In this document: in pieces, positions 1 to 8,038 of the stretch
Layout of the letters: the number at the start of each line of letters is the position of its first letter
How positions within the stretch are numbered: position 1 is the first letter of the stretch
Origin: Methylotenera_A sp031373695
GTDB lineage: Bacteria > Pseudomonadota > Gammaproteobacteria > Burkholderiales > Methylophilaceae
NCBI GenBank assembly: GCA_031373695.1
Contig: JANMNC010000091.1
Span: 1 to 13,169, forward strand
DNA length: 13,169 nt
Direction of reading: 5' to 3'
Notes under the pieces: model-generated
What the model saw: only the letters and a program-made list of their open reading frames with translations
Database searches by the model: none
Told to the model about the DNA's origin: nothing
Made by a program: the position numbers and the translations under genes

Positions 1-99
1 ATACGACATCGTTTAATTTATCAAGCACTTACTGACTTAATACCACAGCAAATTCATGCTTTAAGCATACTTGCAATTTCACCTGATGACTCCATTTAA
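1..99 (+). CDS. BolA family protein, C-terminal fragment (5' end outside window)
   Basis: The first 32 codons read in frame 1 and end at TAA (97-99). The peptide begins IRHRLIYQALTDLIPQQ and continues with IHALSI, which matches the C-terminal half of BolA-type proteins: a conserved R-H-R-L-V/I-Y helix followed by a strand with H-A-L-S-I. BolA proteins are small cytoplasmic KH-like proteins that work with monothiol glutaredoxins in Fe-S and iron homeostasis. Only the last third is present, so the subtype (BolA versus IbaG) cannot be settled, although the RHR motif favours BolA proper. A BolA gene directly upstream of a secreted parvulin is, from memory, a common betaproteobacterial arrangement. 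The gap to the next gene is 65 bp with no obvious terminator, so the two may be cotranscribed. Confidence 0.75.
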   Translation: MRHRLIYQALTDLIPQQIHALSILAISPDDSI

Positions 100-153
100 C
101 TTTTGGTAGTTAACGATTTACCCAATTTAATACTTACCGCACTCTCAATTTAT

Positions 154-159
154 AAAGGA
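154..159 (+). promoter_or_regulatory. Shine-Dalgarno sequence of the PpiC gene
   Basis: AAAGGA lies 5 nt before the ATG at 165. It is a good ribosome binding site and supports that start, which also gives a complete signal peptide. Confidence 0.75.
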
Positions 160-164
160 TTACC

Positions 165-974
165 ATGAAAATCTCGCATCTTATCGCCACCATTTTCGCA
201 GTTTCAACCCTATCATTCACAGCCAGCAGCTTTGCCGCAGATGCTGCCGCCACTGTTAATGGCAAACCCATTAAACAAAGCTGGGTCGATTACATTGTCA
301 AAGATGCGCAAGCGCGTGGCCAAAAAGGCGATGGTTTAAAAAATGCGGTGATTAACGAGCTAATAGGCTCTGAATTAGCTTATCAAGAGGCCGTTAAACA
401 AGGTGTAGACAAAAACTCTGATTTAGTAATAGCCGAAGAAATTGGCCATAAAAAATTAATTGTGAATGCCTTTTTAGCGGATTTTATGAAAAAAAACCCC
501 GTCACTGATGCAGAAAAAAAAGCAGAATATGACAAACAAAAAGCAGCGATGGGCGACAAAGAATATAACGCACGCCATATTTTAGTAAAGACCGAAGCTG
601 AAGCGAATGATTTATCGGCACAACTTAAAAAAGGTGGTGACTTTGCTAAATTAGCTAAAGAAAAATCACTGGACCCAGGTTCTAAAGAAAAAGGTGGTGA
701 TTTAGGTTGGTTCTCACCAGCTGGCATGGTTAAACCATTTAGCGAGGCAGTAACTGGCCTTAAAAAAGGTGAAGTAACAGCTGCGCCAATTCAAACGCAA
801 TTTGGTTGGCATGTGATTAAAATGATTGATAGCCGCGCAACACAAGTGCCCAGCTACGATAAAGTAAAAGAAGGCCTAGAGCGCACATTGCAACAGCGTA
901 AACTAGAAAAAATGATGCTAGATTTAAAAGCTAAAGCTAAAATTGATGTACCTGGTGTGACTGCAGGTAAATAA
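165..974 (+). CDS. Secreted parvulin-type peptidyl-prolyl cis-trans isomerase (PpiC/SurA-like)
   Basis: This 269-aa protein probably catalyses cis-trans isomerisation of X-Pro bonds and acts as a foldase or chaperone in the periplasm. Residues 1-24 form a Sec signal peptide (charged MK start, hydrophobic core, likely cleavage after SFA-24). An N-terminal chaperone-like helical region covers about residues 25-130. The parvulin domain covers about 134-224. It shows the opening RHILV with His138, the GGDLGWF loop, and the closing FGWHVIK with His216; the two histidines are the conserved core pair of parvulins. A Lys-rich helical tail follows. Unlike SurA, which has two parvulin domains and about 430 residues, this protein has one domain, as in the PrsA/Cbf2-like proteins often annotated PpiC in betaproteobacteria. 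The Shine-Dalgarno sequence and signal peptide fix the start. The transcript ends at a strong terminator about 60 bp downstream. The general function is secure; the client proteins are unknown. Confidence 0.92.
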   Translation: MKISHLIATIFAVSTLSFTASSFAADAAATVNGKPIKQSWVDYIVKDAQARGQKGDGLKNAVINELIGSELAYQEAVKQGVDKNSDLVIAEEIGHKKLIVNAFLADFMKKNPVTDAEKKAEYDKQKAAMGDKEYNARHILVKTEAEANDLSAQLKKGGDFAKLAKEKSLDPGSKEKGGDLGWFSPAGMVKPFSEAVTGLKKGEVTAAPIQTQFGWHVIKMIDSRATQVPSYDKVKEGLERTLQQRKLEKMMLDLKAKAKIDVPGVTAGK

Positions 975-1034
975 TCTTGTGTTTAGTAGCATTTTTGTAA
1001 AATAAAGCTATCAGTACTGTTTATATAGTTGTTT

Positions 1035-1062
1035 AAAAAAGCCTGCCTTTGCAGGCTTTTTT
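1035..1062 (+). terminator. Rho-independent terminator after the PpiC gene
   Basis: A perfect GC-rich 6-bp stem, GCCTGC (1041-1046) and GCAGGC (1051-1056), has a CTTT loop. It is flanked by six A (1035-1040) and six T (1057-1062), so it can act in both directions. It separates the BolA-PpiC unit from feoAB. Confidence 0.92.
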
Positions 1063-1138
1063 GTTGTATGGCAATAGTATTGGCGCTCGCTTTAATCGCT
1101 TTGTCGTGTATATATATTTTTAAAAATATGCAATAATC

Positions 1139-1157
1139 AAGAACTATTATCATTTAG
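1139..1157 (+). promoter_or_regulatory. Possible Fur box upstream of feoAB (weak)
   Basis: Aligned by eye to the classical 19-bp Fur consensus, this stretch matches about 12 of 19 positions, including an uninterrupted TTATCATT core (1147-1154). An AATAAT (1132-1137) and ATTATC (1146-1151) pair adds loose dyad symmetry. It lies 17 bp before the feoA start, where a Fur repressor would block transcription. feoAB operons are commonly Fur-controlled, so the position is sensible. In AT-rich DNA a 12/19 match is weak, and I could not identify convincing -35/-10 elements. Confidence 0.3.
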
Positions 1158-1173
1158 CTTATTCCTATTTAGC

Positions 1174-1416
1174 ATGACCACAATAACCAATATAGCGCTA
1201 AGCAATATGCAGCCTGGTGAACACGGCATTATTCAAGCAATTCATGCTGAACATGGCTTACATCAACGCTTGAATGCGCTTGGTTTTAGAATCGGCAAAT
1301 CAATACAAGTCATTCGCCGTGCCAGTTTTAATGGGCCTTTGCATGTGCGCATTGGGGCAACCGATATTATTTTGCGCGGCATTGAAGCGCAACGTATTCA
1401 ACTTAACCCCGCCTAA
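1174..1416 (+). CDS. feoA: FeoA, ferrous iron transport accessory protein
   Basis: This 80-aa cytoplasmic protein has an SH3-like FeoA fold. It shows the typical progression of an N-terminal LSNMQPGEHG, the R-L-N-A-L-G-F-R-I-G-K turn (about residues 33-43, equivalent to the family's R-L-x-x-L-G), a basic strand IQVIRR, and the closing G-A-T-D-I-I-L-R with a final hydrophobic strand. FeoA is thought to assist or regulate the FeoB GTPase during Fe(II) uptake. It sits 28 bp upstream of feoB on the same strand, so the two probably form an operon. The ATG at 1174 has no clear Shine-Dalgarno sequence. An in-frame ATG at 1207 would remove most of the first strand, so the upstream start is preferred. 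No FeoC gene is seen in the window. Confidence 0.93.
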   Translation: MTTITNIALSNMQPGEHGIIQAIHAEHGLHQRLNALGFRIGKSIQVIRRASFNGPLHVRIGATDIILRGIEAQRIQLNPA

Positions 1417-1444
1417 TTTTTACATATTTTAAGTTTCCCACAGC

Positions 1445-3235
1445 ATGAAGCGCATCGCATTACTCGGCATGCCCAACACGGGCAAATCTACCCTTTTTAA
1501 TCGCTTAAGTGGCGCATCTGCACGCGTTGGCAATTGGCCAGGCATTACTGTAGATTTAATGAGCGCCAAAATTTTAATCGGCGGCCATATTGGTGAGCTA
1601 GTCGATTTGCCGGGGCTTTACGACTTACATGGCTTTTCTGACGATGAGCAAGTGGTACGCCATTTTTTAAGTAATAATGCTGTCGATTTGGCTATTATTG
1701 TACTTAATAGCTCACAAATCGATCGCCAATTATCGCTTGCACTGCAGATTAAAAACTTAGGTTTACCAACTATTTTGCTATTAAATATGCAGGATGAAGC
1801 TAAGCGATCTGGCATTACCATTGATGCCGCTGCCATGTCTAAACAGCTGGGTTTCCCTGTGCTACAAATTAGCGCTAAATACGGTGATGGCTGCCCGCAA
1901 GCTTTGCAAATAGCCGCCAAGCAATTAGCTGAAAATATTAATAATACTTCACCGCAGGCAATAGCATTATTGCTTGATGCAGATGTACAAATTGAACAAG
2001 CTATGCAAGATATTGTTAAAAGCTCGGTGCAAATGCCCACACAGCTTAACGATAAAACTACCGATAATATCGACAAAGTACTATTGCACCCAATATTTGG
2101 TTTGCCCTTATTTTTCTTGGCAATGTTTTTGCTATTTCAATTTATATTTACTGCAGGCAAGCCACTACAAGATGGTATGGCATGGCTGTTAAATGGGCTA
2201 CGTAGCAGCGCCTTAGAGCCTTTATTAGCAGGCTTACCTAGCTGGCTAAATGCTTTATTACTAGACGGTATATTTAACGGCATTAGTACTGTAGCGGCTT
2301 TCGTGCCAATTATTGTATTATTCTTTTTAGTAATGAGCATGGTAGAAGATAGCGGCTATTTATCGCGAGCGGCTTTTTTAATGGATGCCTTTATGGCAAA
2401 AATTGGGCTCGATGGTCGTGGTTTTGTGATGGTTTTAATGGGTTTTGGCTGCAACGTACCAGCCCTTATGGGCACGCGTGTGATGCGTAGCCGCCCCATG
2501 CGCCTACTGACTATGTTGGTGATTCCACTTTCACTATGTTCTGCACGGCTGCAAGTATTCTTGTTTATAATTGCGACCCTATTTGCCGCCAGCCAAGCCG
2601 CGTATGTAATGTTTGCGCTATATATGATGAGCTTTTTTACCATATTTTTAACCGCGGTTTTATTTAAAGGCCAATATCAAAGTAGCGAGCCCTTTATATT
2701 AGAGCTACCGCCCTACCGCTTTCCTACCCCTCGTCAAATATGGCTGCGCGGCTGGCAAGAGGTAAAGTATTTTCTAAATCGTGCCACTAAGTTTATTATT
2801 ATTGGCGTGGTGCTAGTGTGGGCACTAACTAACTACCCCACCAACGTGCCTCCTGCCAGCATTGGCACGCTAGCTGGCCAAATTGGCGTATTTTTTGCAC
2901 CCGTATTAAATCCAATCGGCATCGATAGCCAATTAGCCATTGCCCTAATTTTTGGCTTTGTAGCCAAAGAAATCGTCATTGGCTCATTAGCCGTCATTTA
3001 TGGCCTGCAAGGTGACGCACTCAGTAATCAAATTGCACTCAATATTGACTGGGTGCAAGGCATGAGCTTTATGCTATTTACGCTAATCTACACACCTTGC
3101 TTATCGACTATTGCCACAATTAAAACCGAATCTAAAAGCAGTGCATTTATGTGGCTATCTATTGTGTGGTCGCTTGGGTTAGCTTGGGTGGTAAGCTTTA
3201 TTTTTTATCAAGGCGCGCGCGCATTAGGCTTTTAA
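1445..3235 (+). CDS. feoB: FeoB, GTP-dependent ferrous iron transporter
   Basis: This 596-aa inner-membrane Fe(II) permease has an N-terminal G-protein domain. The G motifs are visible: G1 GMPNTGKST (residues 8-16), G2 Thr35 in GITV, G3 DLPG (54-57), G4 NMQD (114-117) and G5 SAK (143-145). A short GDI-like helical linker leads to a membrane domain starting near residue 217. Both halves of the transmembrane core carry signature motifs: GCNVPALMGTR with Cys336, and YTPC552LST near the C terminus, with FVAKEIVIG between them. The protein is shorter than E. coli FeoB (about 770 aa), mostly through compact loops and a short C terminus. No key motif is missing and the frame is continuous, so it is not a broken gene. 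The start has no obvious Shine-Dalgarno sequence, but the G1 motif begins at residue 8 as in the family. It is preceded by feoA in a likely two-gene operon. Confidence 0.95.
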   Translation: MKRIALLGMPNTGKSTLFNRLSGASARVGNWPGITVDLMSAKILIGGHIGELVDLPGLYDLHGFSDDEQVVRHFLSNNAVDLAIIVLNSSQIDRQLSLALQIKNLGLPTILLLNMQDEAKRSGITIDAAAMSKQLGFPVLQISAKYGDGCPQALQIAAKQLAENINNTSPQAIALLLDADVQIEQAMQDIVKSSVQMPTQLNDKTTDNIDKVLLHPIFGLPLFFLAMFLLFQFIFTAGKPLQDGMAWLLNGLRSSALEPLLAGLPSWLNALLLDGIFNGISTVAAFVPIIVLFFLVMSMVEDSGYLSRAAFLMDAFMAKIGLDGRGFVMVLMGFGCNVPALMGTRVMRSRPMRLLTMLVIPLSLCSARLQVFLFIIATLFAASQAAYVMFALYMMSFFTIFLTAVLFKGQYQSSEPFILELPPYRFPTPRQIWLRGWQEVKYFLNRATKFIIIGVVLVWALTNYPTNVPPASIGTLAGQIGVFFAPVLNPIGIDSQLAIALIFGFVAKEIVIGSLAVIYGLQGDALSNQIALNIDWVQGMSFMLFTLIYTPCLSTIATIKTESKSSAFMWLSIVWSLGLAWVVSFIFYQGARALGF

Positions 3236-3342
3236 AAATATGGTTTTTCTCCAAAACTAAACCTAAATTTAAAACTAGCTTTTTACAACAGGCTGCAATA
3301 TAGAGTGCGGAGATAATTTTTCAAATCGGCAGGCAGGCTTTC

Positions 3343-3351
3343 TGCTAAAAT
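3343..3351 (+). promoter_or_regulatory. Candidate extended -10 promoter for purL
   Basis: TGCTAAAAT fits the extended -10 pattern TGnTATAAT with one mismatch in the hexamer and lies about 38 bp before the purL ATG. No good -35 is visible at the expected spacing. The 153-bp gap between feoB and purL makes a promoter here plausible. I see no PurR-like palindrome. Confidence 0.35.
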
Positions 3352-3388
3352 GTTAACTAATAAATTCAGTTAAATTCGTCTTTTGCCT

Positions 3389-6300
3389 ATGTCTAGCGTC
3401 CAATTTTTAAGCCTTCGTGGCAGCTCTGCTCTTTCAACATTTAGGTTAGATAAGCTTTACGCCACACTCAAGCAATCTGCGCCCAATATCACGCACATTG
3501 ATGCAGAGTTTATGCATTTTGCATTTAGCAAAACGCAGCTAAGTAACGCACAACAAAATACCTTAAAGCAAATTTTAACCTACGGGTCAGTTTCAAACGA
3601 TGCCCTGCAAGGCAGTATCCATGAGGATTCTGGCGTTGCTAATAAAGAATTGTTTTTAGTCATCCCACGCATTGGCACTATTTCACCATGGGCATCTCGC
3701 GCAACAGATATTGCTAACAATTGCGGCTTGCACGATTTACTAAGGCTTGAGCGTGGTATTGCCTTTTATGTTGCAACTAAAAATGGCAAACCATTAAACG
3801 AAGCTGAACAAGCTGTATTAAAAGCAGTGATTCACGACCGCATGACCGAAACAGTATTTGGCCAGCTAGATGATGCGCAAAAGCTGTATCACAGCGCCCA
3901 GCCAGCGCCATTAAGCAGTATTGATATTTTACAAGGCGGCAAAGCGGCGCTTGAGTCTGCTAACAACGAGTTGGGCCTTGCCTTATCGCCAGATGAAATT
4001 GATTATCTATTAGAGAACTTCACAAGAATTAATCGCAACCCCACTGATGTAGAGCTGATGATGTTTGCGCAGGCTAACTCAGAGCATTGCCGCCACAAGA
4101 TATTTAATGCCGATTGGGTGATTGATAATGTCGGGCAAGATAACAGTTTATTTGGCATGATACGCAATACGCACAAGCTTAACCCGGGCAGCACAGTGGT
4201 GGCATATTCTGATAATTCTTCAATCGTAGCTGGCCAAAACACTCAGCGTTTTTATCCAGGCAATAACGGTGAATATCAATTTACTGAAGAAAATATGCAC
4301 TACTTAATGAAAGTAGAAACGCATAATCACCCCACTGCAATATCGCCTTATGCAGGTGCGGCTACCGGCGCAGGTGGTGAGATTCGCGATGAAGGAGCAA
4401 CTGGCATTGGCAGCAAGCCTAAAGCGGGTTTAACGGGTTTTTCAGTGTCGAATTTAAATATTCCTAATTTTGTACAGCCTTGGGAATCGAACTCAGGTCA
4501 ACAAGGCTATGGCAAACCTAGCCGTATTGCGACACCACTGCAAATTATGACTGATGGCCCATTAGGTGGCGCAGCTTACAACAACGAATTTGGCCGCCCA
4601 AATATTGCAGGTTATTTCCGCACGTTTGAGCTTGAATCGGCTGATTCTAGTGGCAATTCCGAAATTCGTGGCTACCACAAACCCATTATGCTGGCAGGTG
4701 GCGTGGGCAATATCTCGGCTAATCATTCTTTTAAAAATACAATTCCTGCTGGTGCGGCCCTTATTCAATTGGGTGGCCCTGCCATGTTAATAGGCTTGGG
4801 CGGCAGCGCTGCAAGTAGCATGGATACTGGCAGCAATACTGAAAACTTAGATTTTGACTCAGTGCAGCGCGGCAACCCAGAGCTGCAACGCCGCGCACAA
4901 GAAGTGATTGATAGATGTTGGCAGCTAGGGGATAAAAACCCAATTGTTAGCATTCATGATGTGGGTGCTGGTGGCATCTCTAACGCCTTTCCAGAGTTAG
5001 TAAACGACGCAAAAGTAGGTGCAATTTTTCAATTGCGTGATGTGCATAATGAAGAACCTGGAATGAGCCCACGTGAGCTTTGGAGCAACGAGGCACAAGA
5101 GCGTTATGTGATGGCGGTGTTACCTGCAGATTTACCAAGATTTAAAAAAATGTGCGAGCGCGAACGTTGTCCATTTGCCATTGTAGGTTACGCCACAGCA
5201 GAGCGCCATTTAACCGTGGCAGACAGTCATTTTGATAACAAACCTGTTGATATGGATTTAAGCGTTTTATTGGGCAAGCCGCCAAAAATGACGCGCGATG
5301 TTAAAAGTGCGTCTAAAAAATTAGCGGCGTTTGACACCATTAAAATTGATATTATTGATGCAGTAGCCCGTGTATTAAGACTACCAGGTGTGGCTGATAA
5401 AACCTTTTTAATAACCATTGGCGACCGCAGTGTGACAGGTTTAATTGCGCGTGACCAAATGGTGGGGCCATGGCAAATACCTGTAAGCGATGTTGCTGTG
5501 ACGCTGGCAGGCTACGAAACCAATGTTGGTGAGGCATTTGCCATTGGCGAACGTGCGCCGCTAGCTTTAATTGATGCGCCTGCAAGTGGGCGCATGGCAA
5601 TAGGCGAAGCCATTACTAATATTGCAGCAGCCGCAATTGATACTATTGGCAACTTAAAGCTATCGGCCAATTGGATGGCGCCTGCTGGCCATGCGGGTGA
5701 AGATGCAGCACTATTTGCCACGGTAAAAGCAGTTGGTATGGAGCTTTGCCCAGCATTAGGAATCAGCATTCCTGTTGGTAAAGATTCAATGAGCATGAAA
5801 ACTGTTTGGCAAGATAACGGTAAAGATAAAGCCGTTATATCGCCAATTTCATTGGTTGTAACTGCATTTGCCAACACCACTGACGCACGAAAAACCCTAA
5901 CGCCACAATTACGCACCGACTTAGGTGACACCAAACTGATTTTAATAGATTTAGGTAATGGCAAAAATCGCATAGGTGGCAGTAGTTTGGCGCAAGTGTA
6001 CGGCCAGCTTGGCGATACAGCGCCAGATGTTGATAACCCTGCGCAATTAAAAGCATTTTTTGCAGCTATTCAACAACTAAATTGTGACAATAAACTGCTG
6101 GCTTACCACGATAGAAGTGATGGCGGCTTATTTACAACCGTGTGTGAAATGGCTTTTGCTGGGCATTGTGGTGTAAACATTGATATTGCCGGCTTGCAAG
6201 GTGATGCAGTTAGTGTGCTATTTAATGAAGAGCTAGGCGCCGTGATTCAAGTACGCACTGATGATGTTGCTGTAGTTCTAGCGCAATTAAACCAATCAGT

Positions 6301-7372
6301 TTGTGCGCATTTAATTGGCAGCGTAAGCAATAGTAATAAAGTTAACTTTTACAACAATAGCCAAACAGTTTTTGCTGATAGCCGTGTAAACCTGCACCGC
6401 ATGTGGTCTGAAACCACTTACCACATGCAAAGCCTGCGTGATAACCCCGTTTGTGCACAGCAAGAATACGACCGCATTCTAAACGAATCTGATACGGGTT
6501 TACACGTTAAAACCAGCTACGACATTAATGATAATTTAGGCATTCAAGCCAATATAGCGCCTTATTTTAACAAAGGTGCGCGCCCTAAAATGGCAATTTT
6601 GCGCGAACAAGGTGTAAACGGCCAAGTAGAAATGGCGGCTGCGTTTGATCGTGCAGGTTTTGCCAGTGTTGATGTACATATGAGCGACATTATTAGCGGC
6701 CGCGTTGCCTTAAAAGACTTTGCGGGGCTTGTGGCTTGCGGCGGCTTTAGTTATGGCGATGTTTTAGGTGCGGGCGAAGGCTGGGCAAAATCTATTTTAT
6801 TTAACTCGCGTGCCAATGATGAATTTAGTGCATTTTTTAACCGCCCTGATTCATTTGCGTTAGGGGTTTGTAACGGCTGCCAAATGATGAGTAATTTACA
6901 CAGCATTATCCCTGGCACTGAACATTGGCCACACTTTGTAAAAAACAAATCAGAGCAATTTGAAGCGCGCTTTGCCATGGTAGAAGTATTAGATTCGCCA
7001 TCACTATTTTTTAATGGCATGGCTGGAAGCCGCATGCCTATTGCCGTTGCACACGGTGAAGGTTTTACGGAATTTTCTGACGCAAACGCTGTCAATGACG
7101 TGTTGAATAAAAAATTGGTGACAATGCGCTTTATAGATAACGCAACGTCATTGAATGGCGGGTCAACGCCAACAGAAGTGTATCCGTTTAATCCAAACGG
7201 CTCACCACTTGGTTTAACGGGTTTTACTACCAGTAACGGACGGTTTAGTATTATGATGCCGCATCCTGAACGGGTTTTTAGAGCAGTACAAAATTCATGG
7301 CGCCCAGATGGTTGGCAAGAGGATGCGCCTTGGATGCGGATGTTCCGTAATGCAAGAAAAACAATCGCCTAA
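3389..7372 (+). CDS. purL: Phosphoribosylformylglycinamidine synthase (FGAM synthetase), large single-chain form
   Basis: This enzyme catalyses the fourth step of de novo purine synthesis: FGAR + ATP + glutamine gives FGAM + ADP + Pi + glutamate, in the cytoplasm. It is the roughly 1300-aa proteobacterial form, which fuses the PurS-like N-terminal domain, the PurL core and the PurQ-type glutaminase. The N terminus has LRGSSALSTFR. The linker leads to NSEHCRHKIFNA (near residue 230) and KVETHNHP (308-315), followed by the glycine-rich loop. The C-terminal class I amidotransferase domain has CGGFSYGDVLGAGEGWA, the nucleophile Cys1161 in GVCNGCQMM, and the His1292/Glu1294 pair in MPHPERVFR. I chose the ATG at 3389 (1327 aa); a TTG two codons upstream (3383) is possible but less likely. 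No clear Shine-Dalgarno sequence precedes either. The gene is intact, and no separate purS or purQ is expected with this form. Confidence 0.97.
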   Translation: MSSVQFLSLRGSSALSTFRLDKLYATLKQSAPNITHIDAEFMHFAFSKTQLSNAQQNTLKQILTYGSVSNDALQGSIHEDSGVANKELFLVIPRIGTISPWASRATDIANNCGLHDLLRLERGIAFYVATKNGKPLNEAEQAVLKAVIHDRMTETVFGQLDDAQKLYHSAQPAPLSSIDILQGGKAALESANNELGLALSPDEIDYLLENFTRINRNPTDVELMMFAQANSEHCRHKIFNADWVIDNVGQDNSLFGMIRNTHKLNPGSTVVAYSDNSSIVAGQNTQRFYPGNNGEYQFTEENMHYLMKVETHNHPTAISPYAGAATGAGGEIRDEGATGIGSKPKAGLTGFSVSNLNIPNFVQPWESNSGQQGYGKPSRIATPLQIMTDGPLGGAAYNNEFGRPNIAGYFRTFELESADSSGNSEIRGYHKPIMLAGGVGNISANHSFKNTIPAGAALIQLGGPAMLIGLGGSAASSMDTGSNTENLDFDSVQRGNPELQRRAQEVIDRCWQLGDKNPIVSIHDVGAGGISNAFPELVNDAKVGAIFQLRDVHNEEPGMSPRELWSNEAQERYVMAVLPADLPRFKKMCERERCPFAIVGYATAERHLTVADSHFDNKPVDMDLSVLLGKPPKMTRDVKSASKKLAAFDTIKIDIIDAVARVLRLPGVADKTFLITIGDRSVTGLIARDQMVGPWQIPVSDVAVTLAGYETNVGEAFAIGERAPLALIDAPASGRMAIGEAITNIAAAAIDTIGNLKLSANWMAPAGHAGEDAALFATVKAVGMELCPALGISIPVGKDSMSMKTVWQDNGKDKAVISPISLVVTAFANTTDARKTLTPQLRTDLGDTKLILIDLGNGKNRIGGSSLAQVYGQLGDTAPDVDNPAQLKAFFAAIQQLNCDNKLLAYHDRSDGGLFTTVCEMAFAGHCGVNIDIAGLQGDAVSVLFNEELGAVIQVRTDDVAVVLAQLNQSVCAHLIGSVSNSNKVNFYNNSQTVFADSRVNLHRMWSETTYHMQSLRDNPVCAQQEYDRILNESDTGLHVKTSYDINDNLGIQANIAPYFNKGARPKMAILREQGVNGQVEMAAAFDRAGFASVDVHMSDIISGRVALKDFAGLVACGGFSYGDVLGAGEGWAKSILFNSRANDEFSAFFNRPDSFALGVCNGCQMMSNLHSIIPGTEHWPHFVKNKSEQFEARFAMVEVLDSPSLFFNGMAGSRMPIAVAHGEGFTEFSDANAVNDVLNKKLVTMRFIDNATSLNGGSTPTEVYPFNPNGSPLGLTGFTTSNGRFSIMMPHPERVFRAVQNSWRPDGWQEDAPWMRMFRNARKTIA

Positions 7373-7410
7373 CTTAGTATGTTACTAAAAGCGGAATTTT
7401 TTATAAAGTT

Positions 7411-7414
7411 GGAG
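7411..7414 (+). promoter_or_regulatory. Shine-Dalgarno sequence of the ankyrin protein gene
   Basis: GGAG lies 10 nt before the ATG at 7425, inside GTTGGAGAAAA. It supports that start. Confidence 0.6.
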
Positions 7415-7424
7415 AAAAAATAGT

Positions 7425-7928
7425 ATGAATACACTAAAAGCACTTTTTGCAGTTTTGGCTTTAAGCTTTTCAATGCATGCCTTTGCAATGACAGATGATG
7501 AATCAGTTGAATTTACCGATGCTGTAGGAAAAGGTGACATTAAACTGGTTAAAAAGTACGTTGCAAGATACCCAGAAGCAATTAATGAGAAGTTTTTTGC
7601 TTGGTCACCACTTCAAATGGCAGCAACAAAAGGCCAATTTGACATGGTGAAGTATTTAACTGAAAAAGGCGCCGATAAAGATTACGTGCACCCGATGACT
7701 AAAATGAACGCATTTCACTTAGCAGCTTTTGATGGCTACGATAATATTGTGAAATATTTAGCTGAAAAAGGTGCTGACTTAAACAAAAAACTAAAAGGCG
7801 ACGTATCAATCCTTCGTATTGTGCGCGAAGAAGTTAGCGTTAGAGACGCAAAATACGCAAAAATGGTTGATTTGTTAACCTCATTAGGCGTTAAAGACGA
7901 CGGTTGCTTAGAAGAAAAATGCTTCTAA
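7425..7928 (+). CDS. Exported ankyrin-repeat protein
   Basis: This is a 167-aa protein. Residues 1-21 are a Sec signal peptide (hydrophobic core, cleavage after AFA-21). The mature part has an N-terminal cap helix (SVEFTDAVGKGDIKLVKKYV), an ankyrin repeat at about 61-90 (SPLQMAATKGQFDMVKYL then EKGAD) and a second at about 95-124 (NAFHLAAFDGYDNIVKYL then EKGADLN). A degenerate C-terminal repeat or cap follows. The last ten residues, DDGCLEEKCF, hold two cysteines that could form a disulfide in the periplasm. Ankyrin repeats mediate protein-protein contacts; exported bacterial examples are known near catalases and other redox genes, but the partner here is unknown. It lies 52 bp after purL with its own Shine-Dalgarno sequence, and just upstream of the cytochrome/flavoprotein pair. 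The fold call is firm; the function is open. Confidence 0.85.
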   Translation: MNTLKALFAVLALSFSMHAFAMTDDESVEFTDAVGKGDIKLVKKYVARYPEAINEKFFAWSPLQMAATKGQFDMVKYLTEKGADKDYVHPMTKMNAFHLAAFDGYDNIVKYLAEKGADLNKKLKGDVSILRIVREEVSVRDAKYAKMVDLLTSLGVKDDGCLEEKCF

Positions 7929-7962
7929 TTTTAATTAATTTTTTTACAAATTTAAGTGCAAA

Positions 7963-8000
7963 TTTTAACTAACACCAGTCACAACAAAAATTAGTTAAAA
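7963..8000 (+). repeat. 10-bp perfect inverted repeat in the cytochrome gene leader
   Basis: TTTTAACTAA (7963-7972) is the exact reverse complement of TTAGTTAAAA (7991-8000), with an 18-nt spacer. It could be an operator or an RNA stem. It is not followed by a T-run, so it is not a typical terminator for the ankyrin gene. Confidence 0.6.
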
Positions 8001-8009
8001 ATGGTTAGA

Positions 8010-8038
8010 ATGGTGTTTTAGAATAGATTAAACACCAT
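8010..8038 (+). promoter_or_regulatory. Inverted repeat covering the cytochrome gene start codon
   Basis: ATGGTGTTT (8010-8018) is the exact reverse complement of AAACACCAT (8030-8038), with an 11-nt spacer. The right arm contains the first two bases of the start codon (8037-8039). A second AACACCA copy at 7971-7977 could pair with 8011-8017 instead, so two mutually exclusive foldings are possible. There is no Shine-Dalgarno sequence. A direct repeat TTAGAAT at 8005-8011 and 8018-8024 overlaps the element, and TAGAAT (8019-8024) could be a -10 box of a nearly leaderless transcript with a weak TTAAAA (7995-8000) -35. Structure versus operator versus promoter is undecided. Confidence 0.4.

Noticed and set aside
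1618..2076. Antisense open frame of 152 codons within feoB
   Set aside because: It lies wholly inside the strongly supported FeoB GTPase-coding region, has a low-complexity Ser/Cys/Ile-rich translation without family motifs, and has no ribosome binding site. It is a shadow of feoB.
1445..3235. FeoB as a truncated pseudogene because of its short length
   Set aside because: All G motifs and both membrane signature motifs are present in one uninterrupted frame, and compact FeoB proteins exist.
5512..5973. Antisense open frame of 153 codons within purL
   Set aside because: It is a shadow frame of the conserved PurL core. The translation is rich in Ala/Ser/Pro and shows no recognisable domain.
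7374..7388. Short hairpin TTAGTA-TGT-TACTAA just after the purL stop
   Set aside because: A 6-bp A/T-rich stem with no immediate T-tract is not convincing as a terminator. The six T at 7397-7402 are too far away.
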